Source: an uncultured Rubritalea sp. (GTDB taxonomy: Bacteria; Verrucomicrobiota; Verrucomicrobiia; Verrucomicrobiales; Akkermansiaceae). From it: a stretch of DNA of 53,874 nucleotides. Below are positions 45,902-53,874 of this stretch, in pieces. Numbering within the stretch: position 1 is the first letter of the stretch; the number at the start of each line of letters is the position of its first letter. Location of the stretch: NCBI GenBank assembly GCA_937981665.1, contig CALJOJ010000044.1, positions 1 through 53,874 on the forward strand, read 5' to 3'. The position numbers and the translations under genes are program-made. Under the pieces are notes generated by a model. That model worked only from the letters and a program-made list of their open reading frames with translations. It was not told where the DNA came from and made no database searches.

Positions 45902-45925
45902 CTCTAACAACAAACGTTGTTAGAG
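45902..45925 (-). terminator. Hairpin beyond the Dabb gene (possible terminator)
   Basis: CTCTAACAAC (45902-45911) and GTTGTTAGAG (45916-45925) are a perfect 10-bp inverted repeat with a 4-nt loop. On the minus strand a T-rich stretch follows, fitting termination of the leftward Dabb gene. Confidence 0.65.
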
Positions 45926-45962
45926 ATGTAAATATAATTTTGTTAGATAATGTTAGGCTAGC

Positions 45963-46262
45963 CTATTCCACATCCATGATAGTCACCTTTGACCAGAAGT
46001 CCTTGCAGTTATTTACAAAGACATCGTGATCTGGGTGCACCTGATAGGCGTTATGGTCTTCTACACTATCGAATGAAAGGTAGAGAGCATAGTCCCATGA
46101 CTTATCAGTTACTGGTCGCTCTGGAGTACCAGCTGAGACTCCCCAGCTTCCGCCGGATACACTTGGGACGTTCTTACAAAGCTCTAGGCCTTTAGTGAAT
46201 TCCGCGCGAGCTTCCTCTGTCTTCTTCTCTTCTTTGAGCCAGAAATATACGTGATGTTGCAT
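45963..46262 (-). CDS. Dabb (stress-responsive alpha/beta-barrel) domain protein
   Basis: This 99-residue protein matches the Dabb family: VYFWLKEE at the start, the YALYLSFDSVEDHNAYQVHPDHDVFV stretch, and a short dimeric barrel. The function of bacterial members is not well defined. It lies 57 bp downstream of fhs on the same strand. Confidence 0.87.
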   Translation of the reverse strand: MQHHVYFWLKEEKKTEEARAEFTKGLELCKNVPSVSGGSWGVSAGTPERPVTDKSWDYALYLSFDSVEDHNAYQVHPDHDVFVNNCKDFWSKVTIMDVE

Positions 46263-46319
46263 AATAGTTTATTGGTTTATTGATTAATTGGTTGTTGTTA
46301 GATTAAAATGCTAGAAGAC

Positions 46320-47993
46320 TTAGAATAGCCCGACGATCTTGCCGTCGTTATCAATGTCGATACGATTCGCAGCGGGTACCTTAGGTAAGCCAGGCATCGT
46401 CATGACATCACCACAGATGATGACTATAAATTCTGCTCCAGCTGAGAGTCTCACCTCACGGATACTCACAATGTGTCCCTCAGGAGCTCCGAGCTTATTC
46501 GGATCTGTAGAGAAGCTGTACTGTGTCTTCGCCACACAGATAGGATACTTTCCGTATCCATCAGCTTCTAGTCTCTGGATCTGGCTGCGAACTTTAGAGT
46601 CAGCTTCTATGCCATCTGCTCCGTATATCTTCTTCGCGACAGTCTCCATTTTCTCCCATAAAGGAGCAGAGTCTTCATAGAGTAATTTAAAGTCAGCCGG
46701 CTGTGTATCCAGCGTCTCGACCACCTCGAGAGCTAGATCTTCGGCCCCTGCTCCACCGTTAGCCCAGTGGTCAGCTAGCACTACCTTCACCTCTAGCTTA
46801 GCGAGCTCGTTAGTCACTAGGTCTATCTCAGCTTGAGTATCATAGGTGAACTTATTGATCGCCACGATGCATGGCAGACCGAAATTCTCGCTCATATTAC
46901 GCACGTGCCGCTCTAGGTTCTTCAAGCCTGTTTTAAGTGCTTTTAGGTTCTCATTCTCTAGAGTATCTAGCTCTGCACCACCGTGATACTTTAGCGCCTT
47001 GATCGTAGCTACGACCACAGATGCATCTGGCTTCAGCCCTGACTTACGACACTTGATGTTGACAAATTTTTCCGCACCAAGATCCGCGCCAAAGCCCGCT
47101 TCAGTCACCACATAGTCCGCCATCTTGAGAGCCGCCTTAGTAGAGATAACCGTGTTACATCCATGCGCAATGTTGGCAAATGGTCCACCGTGGACGAATG
47201 CAATATTACCTTCCAGCGTCTGCACGATATTTGGCTTAAAGGCATCCTTGAGAAGCACCGTCATAGCTCCGTGAGCTTCCAGATCACGCGCATGGATAGC
47301 CTTACGATCTCGAGTATATGCCACTACTACATTTCCGAGCTTCTCCTTCATTTCCTCCACACTATTAGACAGGCAGAAAATAGCCATCACTTCACTAGCC
47401 ACCACGATGTCGAAGCCATCGGATCTAGGGTAGCCATTCCCCACGCCACCGAGAGCTACAGTAATGTCACGAAGAGAGCGGTCATTCATATCTACCACGC
47501 GCTTCCAGACCACGCGTCGGACATCGATGCCTAGATCATTACCGTGGTGGATGTGGTTATCCACGAGTGCTGCTAAAAGATTATTCGCCAGACCTATCGC
47601 ATGGAAGTCACCCGTGAAGTGGAGATTTATATCCTCCATAGGTACCACCTGTGCATAGCCACCGCCAGCGGCTCCACCCTTCATCCCGAAACATGGTCCT
47701 AGTGACGGTTCACGCAGACAGACCACCGCTTTTTTACCGATCTTATTCAGGCCATCTGTCAGACCTACCGAGGTAGTCGTCTTCCCCTCACCTGCAGGCG
47801 TGGGGCTTACAGCTGTGACCAGGATGAGTTTACCGTTAGGCCTGTCCTTCAGGGTCTCTATATACTCCAGCGATAGCTTAGCTTTGTAATGGCCAAACGG
47901 CTCAAGATGCTGGTCCTCTATACCCAGTTTTTCGTGAGCTAAAGGCGTGATACGCTGCATGATGGCTTTCTGAGCAATCTCGATGTCGGTCAT
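46320..47993 (-). CDS. fhs: Formate--tetrahydrofolate ligase
   Basis: About 557 residues from ATG 47993 ([10 protein letters not shown]). A longer frame to 48053 would add 20 residues of no family similarity. The enzyme activates formate on tetrahydrofolate with ATP, feeding one-carbon units into purines and other products. ATP-binding loop: [14 protein letters not shown]. Other motifs: [28 protein letters not shown] and [13 protein letters not shown]. Confidence 0.96.
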   Translation of the reverse strand: MTDIEIAQKAIMQRITPLAHEKLGIEDQHLEPFGHYKAKLSLEYIETLKDRPNGKLILVTAVSPTPAGEGKTTTSVGLTDGLNKIGKKAVVCLREPSLGPCFGMKGGAAGGGYAQVVPMEDINLHFTGDFHAIGLANNLLAALVDNHIHHGNDLGIDVRRVVWKRVVDMNDRSLRDITVALGGVGNGYPRSDGFDIVVASEVMAIFCLSNSVEEMKEKLGNVVVAYTRDRKAIHARDLEAHGAMTVLLKDAFKPNIVQTLEGNIAFVHGGPFANIAHGCNTVISTKAALKMADYVVTEAGFGADLGAEKFVNIKCRKSGLKPDASVVVATIKALKYHGGAELDTLENENLKALKTGLKNLERHVRNMSENFGLPCIVAINKFTYDTQAEIDLVTNELAKLEVKVVLADHWANGGAGAEDLALEVVETLDTQPADFKLLYEDSAPLWEKMETVAKKIYGADGIEADSKVRSQIQRLEADGYGKYPICVAKTQYSFSTDPNKLGAPEGHIVSIREVRLSAGAEFIVIICGDVMTMPGLPKVPAANRIDIDNDGKIVGLF

Positions 47994-48114
47994 GAGATTA
48001 GTACTAGTATTTTTATTTGCTTCAAAAAAGACAAAATTGCCAGAGATAGACATAAATCGTATTTTTATGATGTTATCTTAATGAGTTTGAGGCACACTCC
48101 AGCCACTAACACGC

Positions 48115-49170
48115 ATGCAGCACTTATCCACTATAACATTCCCATTTGATCTCTCTGATTATTCAGAAATCATCGATGTGCGCTCACCCGCAGAATATCA
48201 GCTAGACCACATCCCCGGAGCTATAAACCTGCCGGTCTTAGATGATCTGCAGCGTGTCGAAGTGGGCGCACTCTATAAGGATAACACCTTTGAAGCGCGC
48301 AGACTAGGTGCCTCACTGATCTCAGCAAATGTCTCCAAGCACATCCAGGAAAAGATGATGGAGCACGGATCAGACTACACCCCCCTGCTCTACTGCTGGC
48401 GCGGCGGCATGCGCTCTCGTTCATTCACTTTTATTTTAAAATCTATCGGCTGGGATGCTACTGTCATTAGCGGTGGTTACCGTGCTTTTAGAAAACACAT
48501 CGTCAGTGATACCGAGACGCTCTTTCAAGACAAGGAGCTCAATCTACAAGTCCTCTCTGGCCTCACAGGGGTAGGGAAAACTCGCTTACTCAAAGCCATC
48601 GAAGCCCAAGGCGGTCAGATCTTAGACCTCGAGGGACTGGCTAACCACAAAGGCTCACTACTAGGAGCCACACCAGAGTCACCTCAGCCGACTCAGAAAA
48701 AATTTGAGACCATACTCTGGCACACCATGCAGCAGCTCGACTTCAGCAAGCCTATCTTCACCGAAGCTGAGAGTAACCGCATCGGAAGCATCCACTGCCC
48801 AAGCTCACTCTGGGCAGCACTCAAGCGCTCAGCAGTCATCAATGTAAAGCTCTCCGTCGCGGAACGCATCAAGGTACTCCGTGAAGACTACCCGCATTTC
48901 CAAGAACAATCCTCAGAGCTCAAGTACCTCCTAAGTAAGCTCACCCCTCTTCGCGGCAAAGAACAAGTCGAGCAATGGGATGCTCTCATAGACGCTCAAG
49001 ACTGGGATAACTTCACCCAATCTGTACTAGAAAACCACTACGACCTCTGCTACCGCGCACCAGGCGACGAGGACTCTAACTACCAGAAACCAAACTCAGA
49101 CATCACCATCCCCGACTCCTCCGAACAAGGCTTCATCACCGCTGCAGCAGAAGCGATCGCTAATTCATAA
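48115..49170 (+). CDS. mnmH: tRNA 2-selenouridine synthase
   Basis: This 351-residue protein (also called SelU/YbbB) converts 2-thiouridine-34 of tRNA to 2-selenouridine using selenophosphate. The N-terminal rhodanese domain has Cys94 in YCWRGGMRS. The P-loop domain GLTGVGKT is at about 149-156. It implies selenophosphate supply (selD), which is not in this window. Confidence 0.93.
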   Translation: MQHLSTITFPFDLSDYSEIIDVRSPAEYQLDHIPGAINLPVLDDLQRVEVGALYKDNTFEARRLGASLISANVSKHIQEKMMEHGSDYTPLLYCWRGGMRSRSFTFILKSIGWDATVISGGYRAFRKHIVSDTETLFQDKELNLQVLSGLTGVGKTRLLKAIEAQGGQILDLEGLANHKGSLLGATPESPQPTQKKFETILWHTMQQLDFSKPIFTEAESNRIGSIHCPSSLWAALKRSAVINVKLSVAERIKVLREDYPHFQEQSSELKYLLSKLTPLRGKEQVEQWDALIDAQDWDNFTQSVLENHYDLCYRAPGDEDSNYQKPNSDITIPDSSEQGFITAAAEAIANS

Positions 49171-49197
49171 AGCTAACGATACCTTTTACCCACAACT

Positions 49198-50058
49198 ATG
49201 GCTGAGCAGATCATCCCCATCCTCCTACCGCTTTCTTTGATCCTTGTCATGACCGGTGTCGGCATGAGCCTTGAGTTAAAGGACTTTAAGCAAGTTGCTA
49301 AATTCCCCAAAGCCTTTCTGCTCGGTGCTGCCTGCCAGCTCATTCTTCTTCCCTTACTCGCCGTTGGCGTCATCTCACTATTCCAGCTCAGTGGAGCACT
49401 CGCCATCGGCTTGATCATCATTTCTCTCTGCCCTGGTGGAGTCACTTCTAATCTCTTCACCTATCTAGCTAAAGGCGACGTCAGCCTCTCGGTCTCACTC
49501 ACCGCCGTGATCGGCTTCATCACTCCATTCACCATTCCTATCGCCCTCGGCTGGGCGCTCGCTTGGCAAGGCATCAGCTCAGAAGACGTCAGCTTACCAG
49601 TAGGCTCTACCATCACTAAGCTCTTCATCATTTCCGTCCTACCCATCCTCATCGGCATGGGACTCAGACGCATCTTAAAGGAGCAGATATCCAAGAAGGC
49701 AGAACCTTGGGTAAGAAATATTTCTATAGCAGTACTCGCGCTCGTCATCATCGCCCTCTACCTTAAGCTCGGTGCGGAGACAGTAAATCATTACGCCATT
49801 CTCTCCGGCCCAGCTTGTATTTCCCTAAACATCATCGGCATGGCACTCGGCTTCGGACTCGCTAAAATAAGCCAACTCAACACCGCGCAGCAAACCTGCA
49901 TCACCATGGAAGTAGGTCTACAAAATGGAACCATCGCACTACTCATCGCTGCAGATATTTTACAGAATGACACCATGAGCATCGCACCCTGCATCTACAG
50001 CCTCTGGATGCTCATCCCAGCTACTGCTGTTGTCTTGTACCGCAAGAAGGTTATCTAA
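49198..50058 (+). CDS. Bile acid:sodium symporter family transporter
   Basis: This 286-residue membrane protein has about 9-10 hydrophobic segments. It matches the BASS family (SLILVMTGVGMSLELKDFKQVAKFPK, CPGGVTSNLFTYLAKGDVSLSVSLTAV, TCITMEVGLQNGTIALLIA). Members move organic anions with Na+. The substrate is not predictable. It starts 27 bp after mnmH. Confidence 0.9.
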   Translation: MAEQIIPILLPLSLILVMTGVGMSLELKDFKQVAKFPKAFLLGAACQLILLPLLAVGVISLFQLSGALAIGLIIISLCPGGVTSNLFTYLAKGDVSLSVSLTAVIGFITPFTIPIALGWALAWQGISSEDVSLPVGSTITKLFIISVLPILIGMGLRRILKEQISKKAEPWVRNISIAVLALVIIALYLKLGAETVNHYAILSGPACISLNIIGMALGFGLAKISQLNTAQQTCITMEVGLQNGTIALLIAADILQNDTMSIAPCIYSLWMLIPATAVVLYRKKVI

Positions 50059-50184
50059 CTGGTTACGCATGACTTAGGCGTTTTAAATTAAATCCTAAAG
50101 CTATCTTAAATATCGACATTTCTTGAGAACTAAGCTATTTTTCGAGCATATCGACGCGATCGTCGGTTTGAACCTGAGTAGATC

Positions 50185-51270
50185 ATGCCAGCCCAGAAAG
50201 CCAAAAAGTCAGCAACTAGTGCCAGAACCAATAGCCGCACAGCACCACCTCGCAAGAGACCGATAGCTGGTGCCAGCGTAAAAGCCCGTACTACGAAAAG
50301 TGCACGCGCCAGTGCAAAAGCTCGTGGGAAAGCAAAGACTCAAGCTAGAGCCAAGAGCTCAGCAGTCACAGCAGCTAAGCCTACTACAGCTAGACGCAGA
50401 ACAAGAACACAGACATCCAGCCAAGCGACTCACTCTGGCTTCATGGGCTTCTTCACAGCAGCCAGCACACGTGCTCATCAGCGCACGAACCAGCGCAACT
50501 ACCGCTCACGTAATCTAAAGTCACTCAACGCAGCCATCGCGCAAGAAGCAGATGATGAATACACACTGCCCACAGTTCAGCTCATTTTCCGCACGCTCGT
50601 TGCCATCATCCTCATCTTCCCCTGCTTCATCTCTACAGCAGCTATTTTTGAGATAAATACTGCCTATGCTGAGTCCGATGTCTGGAGCCAGCTTCTCGCT
50701 AGCCGCGAGTTCCGCTTCTTCAGCATCGGAGGAGTCATGATGCTTGGGCTTTTCTTCACTCAGTTAGCCTGGGATCGCTTTCTCTTCTTCTACGTGCTTG
50801 GTCACGAGCTGACCCACGCCTTTTTCATCTTCCTCTGTGGCGGTAAGGTCTCAGGATTCAAAGTCACCCAAGAGGGCGGCTATGTCATCACCAATAAAAC
50901 CAATATCTTAATCGCCCTGTCTCCCTATTTCGTCCCCTTCTGGAGTGTCATCGCACTTGGGCTATCCTACCTACTCAGACTCGCAGTAGACATTCCATTC
51001 CACACTGAGGTCCTATATTACATGATCGGCTTCAGCTGGACATTCCACCTAGTATGGACTCTCTGGATGATCCCACGCGACCAACCAGACCTGAAGGAAA
51101 ACGGCTCATTTTTCTCACTCACCATCATTTATCTGGCGAATATACTGCTACTCGCGCTATTACTCTGCCTATCCCCATCCGGGATTACTTTAAAAGAGTA
51201 TTGCTACCAATGGGTCAATCTCTGCCTAGAAAACGGTCTAGACTTAATCAGCTTCTTTAAAAGTCTTTAG
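50185..51270 (+). CDS. Membrane zinc metalloprotease (M50-like) with a basic histone-H1-like tail
   Basis: This 361-residue protein has three parts. Residues 1-85 are low-complexity Ala/Lys/Arg/Ser/Thr sequence resembling histone H1 or AlgP tails. Five to six membrane segments follow, from about 128. The metalloprotease motif HELTH (207-211) lies in the segment FFYVLGHELTHAFFIF, and the pattern GGYVITNKTNILIALSPYFVPFWS resembles M50 family enzymes, including their second-ligand region. It may cleave membrane proteins. The basic tail should sit in the cytoplasm and could contact nucleic acids, an unusual combination. Confidence 0.75.
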   Translation: MPAQKAKKSATSARTNSRTAPPRKRPIAGASVKARTTKSARASAKARGKAKTQARAKSSAVTAAKPTTARRRTRTQTSSQATHSGFMGFFTAASTRAHQRTNQRNYRSRNLKSLNAAIAQEADDEYTLPTVQLIFRTLVAIILIFPCFISTAAIFEINTAYAESDVWSQLLASREFRFFSIGGVMMLGLFFTQLAWDRFLFFYVLGHELTHAFFIFLCGGKVSGFKVTQEGGYVITNKTNILIALSPYFVPFWSVIALGLSYLLRLAVDIPFHTEVLYYMIGFSWTFHLVWTLWMIPRDQPDLKENGSFFSLTIIYLANILLLALLLCLSPSGITLKEYCYQWVNLCLENGLDLISFFKSL

Positions 51271-51282
51271 GGAACTTCTGAA

Positions 51283-51327
51283 AACAACTTGAGCGGGTTA
51301 TCCGCCTTCAGATAACCCGCCGTTGTT
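51283..51327 (+). terminator. Hairpin after the metalloprotease gene
   Basis: GCGGGTTATC (51293-51302) and GATAACCCGC (51311-51320) form a perfect 10-bp stem with an 8-nt loop, extendable by AACAAC and GTTGTT. The T run is weak. Confidence 0.65.
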
Positions 51328-51597
51328 CACACACGCACGGTTAATTATAAAGCAGCAGGTTGACGTACCAACTCACACATGTCTTCCGTACCTACTATGT
51401 ATTAGCCTTATAGAACTGGTTCAGCGTTTCACAACTCCCCCAGTTAACCTTGAGTGACTGTAGAATAATGGCAAAGATCACATTCCCGCTATTACAACAA
51501 ACGGCCCGCTTTATACCGCAGACAAAACATCTAAACACCTAGCAACTCACCATCAATAAGTTACCTCTAAAAAGTTATCGAATCTAGGCAAAAAGAA
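51328..51597. other. Intergenic region, no gene seen
   Basis: About 270 bp between the metalloprotease hairpin and the terminator of the small regulator. Stops occur frequently in all frames, and no RNA gene or repeat was recognised. Confidence 0.5.
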
Positions 51598-51623
51598 ACC
51601 CTAGGTAATACCTTACCTAGGGT
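51590..51623 (-). terminator. Terminator of the yidC-linked small regulator gene
   Basis: ACCCTAGGTAA (51598-51608) and TTACCTAGGGT (51613-51623) form a perfect 11-bp stem with a 4-nt loop. Read leftwards, it is followed by a T-rich tract (51590-51597). It lies 34 bp past the stop of the small regulator gene. Confidence 0.88.
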
Positions 51624-51657
51624 GAAAATTTCAGCTCAAATGAAGTCTAGCTGAGAG

Positions 51658-52029
51658 CTAAAGGCCGATCTCCTTCTTGAAGTCTGCGCGTAGTTCACGT
51701 TCTTCAAGCGTACCATACAGTGACTTATTCTCATCTGCTAAATCTTTATCATACGCTTTCGAGTAATTAAAGAGATGCTTCGGGAAGTACTCAGTATAAG
51801 CTGCACGCTCTTCATCAGTGAGCCTTCCCCAGACAGCGAAATTTAGCGTCCTCGCTATCTTCATCATCATCTTAAGTGTGAGCCTTCTTCCAGATCTAGC
51901 GCGAGCTAGCTGCTTGTGAGTAAGCTGCTCTGGTGAGGCTGCTGCGACGTCTTGATTATCCAGCTGCCAGCCATTAAGGATAGCATCGAGTGGCTGTACG
52001 CCTAGATCTCTTTCTTCTGTCTTGCTCAT
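51658..52029 (-). CDS. Putative small helix-turn-helix protein
   Basis: About 123 residues from ATG 52029 (MSKTEERDLGVQPLDAIL); three extra codons would need a TTG start. The region LTHKQLARARSGRRLTLKMMMKIARTLNFAVWGRL resembles a Cro/XRE-like DNA-binding turn. The C-terminal part is acidic and Tyr-rich. It starts 27 bp after the yidC stop and is probably co-transcribed. A regulator of the membrane-insertion locus is speculative. Confidence 0.6.
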   Translation of the reverse strand: MSKTEERDLGVQPLDAILNGWQLDNQDVAAASPEQLTHKQLARARSGRRLTLKMMMKIARTLNFAVWGRLTDEERAAYTEYFPKHLFNYSKAYDKDLADENKSLYGTLEERELRADFKKEIGL

Positions 52030-52055
52030 GGTAATCAATAGTTTATGTGGTTGAA

Positions 52056-53874
52056 TTAGCCTCCAGTTTTAGGAGTACGCTTCTTCGCTTTTTTCTCTGG
52101 AAGCTGGCCAGGTTCTTTCTTCTTCATCGCTGGAGCTTTACCTGCTGCGATGTCACGTTGATTCTGCGCCTCTTCTAGCTTCTCAGCCATACGCTCCATG
52201 AAGCCCTTCTTACGGGGCTTACCATCGTCCACCACCTCAGTAGTACCTCTAGGTGGCTTACCTTCACGCTTCTCTAGCTCTGGCTCCGGCATACGCTGAG
52301 TGAGCCATGTCTGACCGATAGATACAATGTTCTGAGTAGACCAGTACAGAGCAAGTGCTGCTGCATAGTTATAACAGAAGAAGAAGAACATGAGAGGCAT
52401 CAGCATGAAGATTCTACGCTGTAGCTTGTCCCCAGTCTGTGGAGTCATACGCATTTGCAGAACCATCGTCACCGCCATCACGATAGGTAGAATGTTGATT
52501 GGTAAGCCTAAGATGTAACCGATCGTGTCCGGCTGAGAAAGGTCATCCACCCAGAGAAATGGCTGGCCACGGAGCTCTACCGCAGCATTGATCATATTGA
52601 AGACACCGAAGAAGATAGGGATCTGCACGAGCATTGGTAGACATCCTCCCATTGGATTCACACCGTATTCACGGTACAGCTTCATCGTCTCTTGATTCAG
52701 CTTCTGAGGGTTATCCTTATGCTTCTCACGCAGACCTTTCATGATAGGCTGAAGCTTGCTCATACGCTTCATAGTACGAGTCGACTTATTGTGCAGCGGC
52801 CAGATAACCACACGGATAAGGAATGTGAGGATCATGATAGCTAGTCCCCAGCTCCAAGCTGCCCCCTCAGGGAACCACTCATGGATCCAGTTAAGCGCAG
52901 AGTTCATGCCTCCAGATATCCACCCGAAGATAGAAAACATACTGAAGTTCATGATGTCGTCAGAATTTGTACTCAAGTCACTAATAGCAGCCATCTGCTT
53001 ATGCTTCTTAGAACCTACGAAAATGTCATAGCTCAGAGAAGTAGTCTGCCCAGCACCCATTGACTTTGATGGTAAATTAAGCCCCACCACATACTGCCAG
53101 CGCTTACCTGTCTTGCCGCCTTTGATCTTATCACCATCGACAATCTCTATCTCTTTACCTGCTGCCCAGAGCGTGGTGCTCTTCGCATCAGAATGTGGGA
53201 AAATAGCAGTCCCGAAAAACTGGCTATTCACACCGAAATACTCGAGTGCTTCCACGGTGATCTCAGTCACAGGCTTAGCGTCTGAAAAGAAACCACCAGT
53301 GAAATCACCATGGTCTTCATTTTCATAATCACCATCTGCATAGTAGAACCAACCTGCAAGATTAACCTGCTCTTTCACGAACACAGGAAGTGCGGAACCA
53401 GAAGTAATAGAATACTGACCAAGGTCAAATATCTTGCCTGCCGCAGTAGTGAAGCTCACCGTTAGCTTAAGCATTGGCGCCTTATCCGCTGTACCCTCTT
53501 CGAGGATCCATGTCTTAGTCACCGCAACACCGTCTTGTAGCTCACCAGTATATGTGAGTGAATTCCCCGTCTTAGCGGACAGAGTATAGAATGTCTTCTC
53601 TATCTTTTTATAATCTTTAGCAAGAGCTCCGATAACATTGTCACCATATTCATTAATGGTTACCTTCTCATCTTCGAAGACTTTTTCCTCATTGAGCATC
53701 TCAGCAGTCTTGATACCACCTCCGATGTTAGAAAATGTGTACTTGATCACTTGCTCACCATCAGTCACAGCGATAAGCTCAGCTATCTCTTCCTGCTGAG
53801 CTTGCTCGGCAGCCACTGCATTCTCAGAAGTAACCGCAGCATCACCCGCTTCAGCAGCTTTTGCAGCTTTTGCA
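52056..53874 (-). CDS. yidC: Membrane protein insertase YidC (N terminus beyond window)
   Basis: At least 605 residues; the reading frame is open to the window edge, with an Ala/Glu-rich segment there, so the N terminus is missing. The periplasmic beta-domain (about the first 300 residues seen) is followed by the insertase core: KSTRTMKRMSKLQPIMKGLREKH, YREYGVNPMGGCLPMLVQIPIFFGVF and a final membrane segment YNYAAALALYWSTQNI. A basic tail follows, as is usual. It inserts proteins with or without SecYEG. A small HTH gene follows on the same strand. Confidence 0.96.
   Translation of the reverse strand, partial: AKAAKAAEAGDAAVTSENAVAAEQAQQEEIAELIAVTDGEQVIKYTFSNIGGGIKTAEMLNEEKVFEDEKVTINEYGDNVIGALAKDYKKIEKTFYTLSAKTGNSLTYTGELQDGVAVTKTWILEEGTADKAPMLKLTVSFTTAAGKIFDLGQYSITSGSALPVFVKEQVNLAGWFYYADGDYENEDHGDFTGGFFSDAKPVTEITVEALEYFGVNSQFFGTAIFPHSDAKSTTLWAAGKEIEIVDGDKIKGGKTGKRWQYVVGLNLPSKSMGAGQTTSLSYDIFVGSKKHKQMAAISDLSTNSDDIMNFSMFSIFGWISGGMNSALNWIHEWFPEGAAWSWGLAIMILTFLIRVVIWPLHNKSTRTMKRMSKLQPIMKGLREKHKDNPQKLNQETMKLYREYGVNPMGGCLPMLVQIPIFFGVFNMINAAVELRGQPFLWVDDLSQPDTIGYILGLPINILPIVMAVTMVLQMRMTPQTGDKLQRRIFMLMPLMFFFFCYNYAAALALYWSTQNIVSIGQTWLTQRMPEPELEKREGKPPRGTTEVVDDGKPRKKGFMERMAEKLEEAQNQRDIAAGKAPAMKKKEPGQLPEKKAKKRTPKTGG

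Noticed and set aside
1-53874. Strong avoidance of CCGG as evidence of the HpaII-type system
   Set aside because: CCGG does occur at several places (for example near 10552 and in the tRNA-Asp genes). A proper count against expectation could not be made here.

Overview
The window reads as a bacterial chromosome segment, most likely from the Verrucomicrobiota (a Verrucomicrobiales-like lineage). This is an inference from several lineage-flavoured features: a DUF6172-like protein, a membrane protein with an N-terminal NPYQPP motif, a secreted glycoside-hydrolase-like protein ending in a calcium-binding DSDGDG repeat and a C-terminal beta domain, long single-chain PurL, REP-like palindromic repeats, and many start codons with no obvious Shine-Dalgarno sequence. 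No 16S rRNA is present, so the assignment is not firm. Both ends cut genes: a transposase-like tail at the left and YidC at the right.

Most of the window (about 0.4-36.9 kb and 43.2-53.9 kb) is core housekeeping DNA in short operons. From the left: a secreted protein with five tandem FKBP domains; ruvX-truA; a thioredoxin-fold lipoprotein-like protein without its cysteines; yqgE-dtd-unknown-rarA; a TetR regulator coupled to a pRiA4b ORF-3-like protein; a lipase-like hydrolase; rsfS; tRNA-Ala; guaB and guaA, each with a strong terminator; a DEDD exonuclease; an overlapping ferredoxin-DciA-like-(HAD+FolB fusion) operon; purL; two identical tRNA-Asp genes; rpoA-rplQ, separated from the usual ribosomal protein genes; rlmN; a cluster of very small unknown ORFs; plsY-gpsA-antiporter-methyltransferase; a VanX-type dipeptidase; and the leftward pyrH-frr-trxB cluster. 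On the right are nadA, galE, a Dabb protein, fhs, mnmH, a BASS-family transporter, a membrane metalloprotease with a histone-H1-like tail, and a small putative regulator next to yidC.

The accessory region lies at about 36.9-43.1 kb. It holds a 105-bp tandem repeat rich in hairpins, an HNH endonuclease gene whose conserved N terminus is in a different frame from the rest, a roughly 390-bp remnant of an IS5-type element with both terminal inverted repeats, and a compact AT-rich type II restriction-modification operon. That operon runs controller (XRE) - C5 cytosine methyltransferase - HpaII-family endonuclease, all three genes overlapping, with a GACT/AGTC C-box operator just upstream of the controller. 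A broken gene tail and a large secreted GH29-like protein flank it. The order controller-methylase-endonuclease on one transcript, the C-box and the decayed neighbours suggest a horizontally acquired defence island, and this is the most interesting system here.

Smaller curiosities are a second, inverted copy of the left-end transposase tail 16 kb away, a progressive loss of active-site residues along the five FKBP domains, and paired dyads in the long leader of rpoA.
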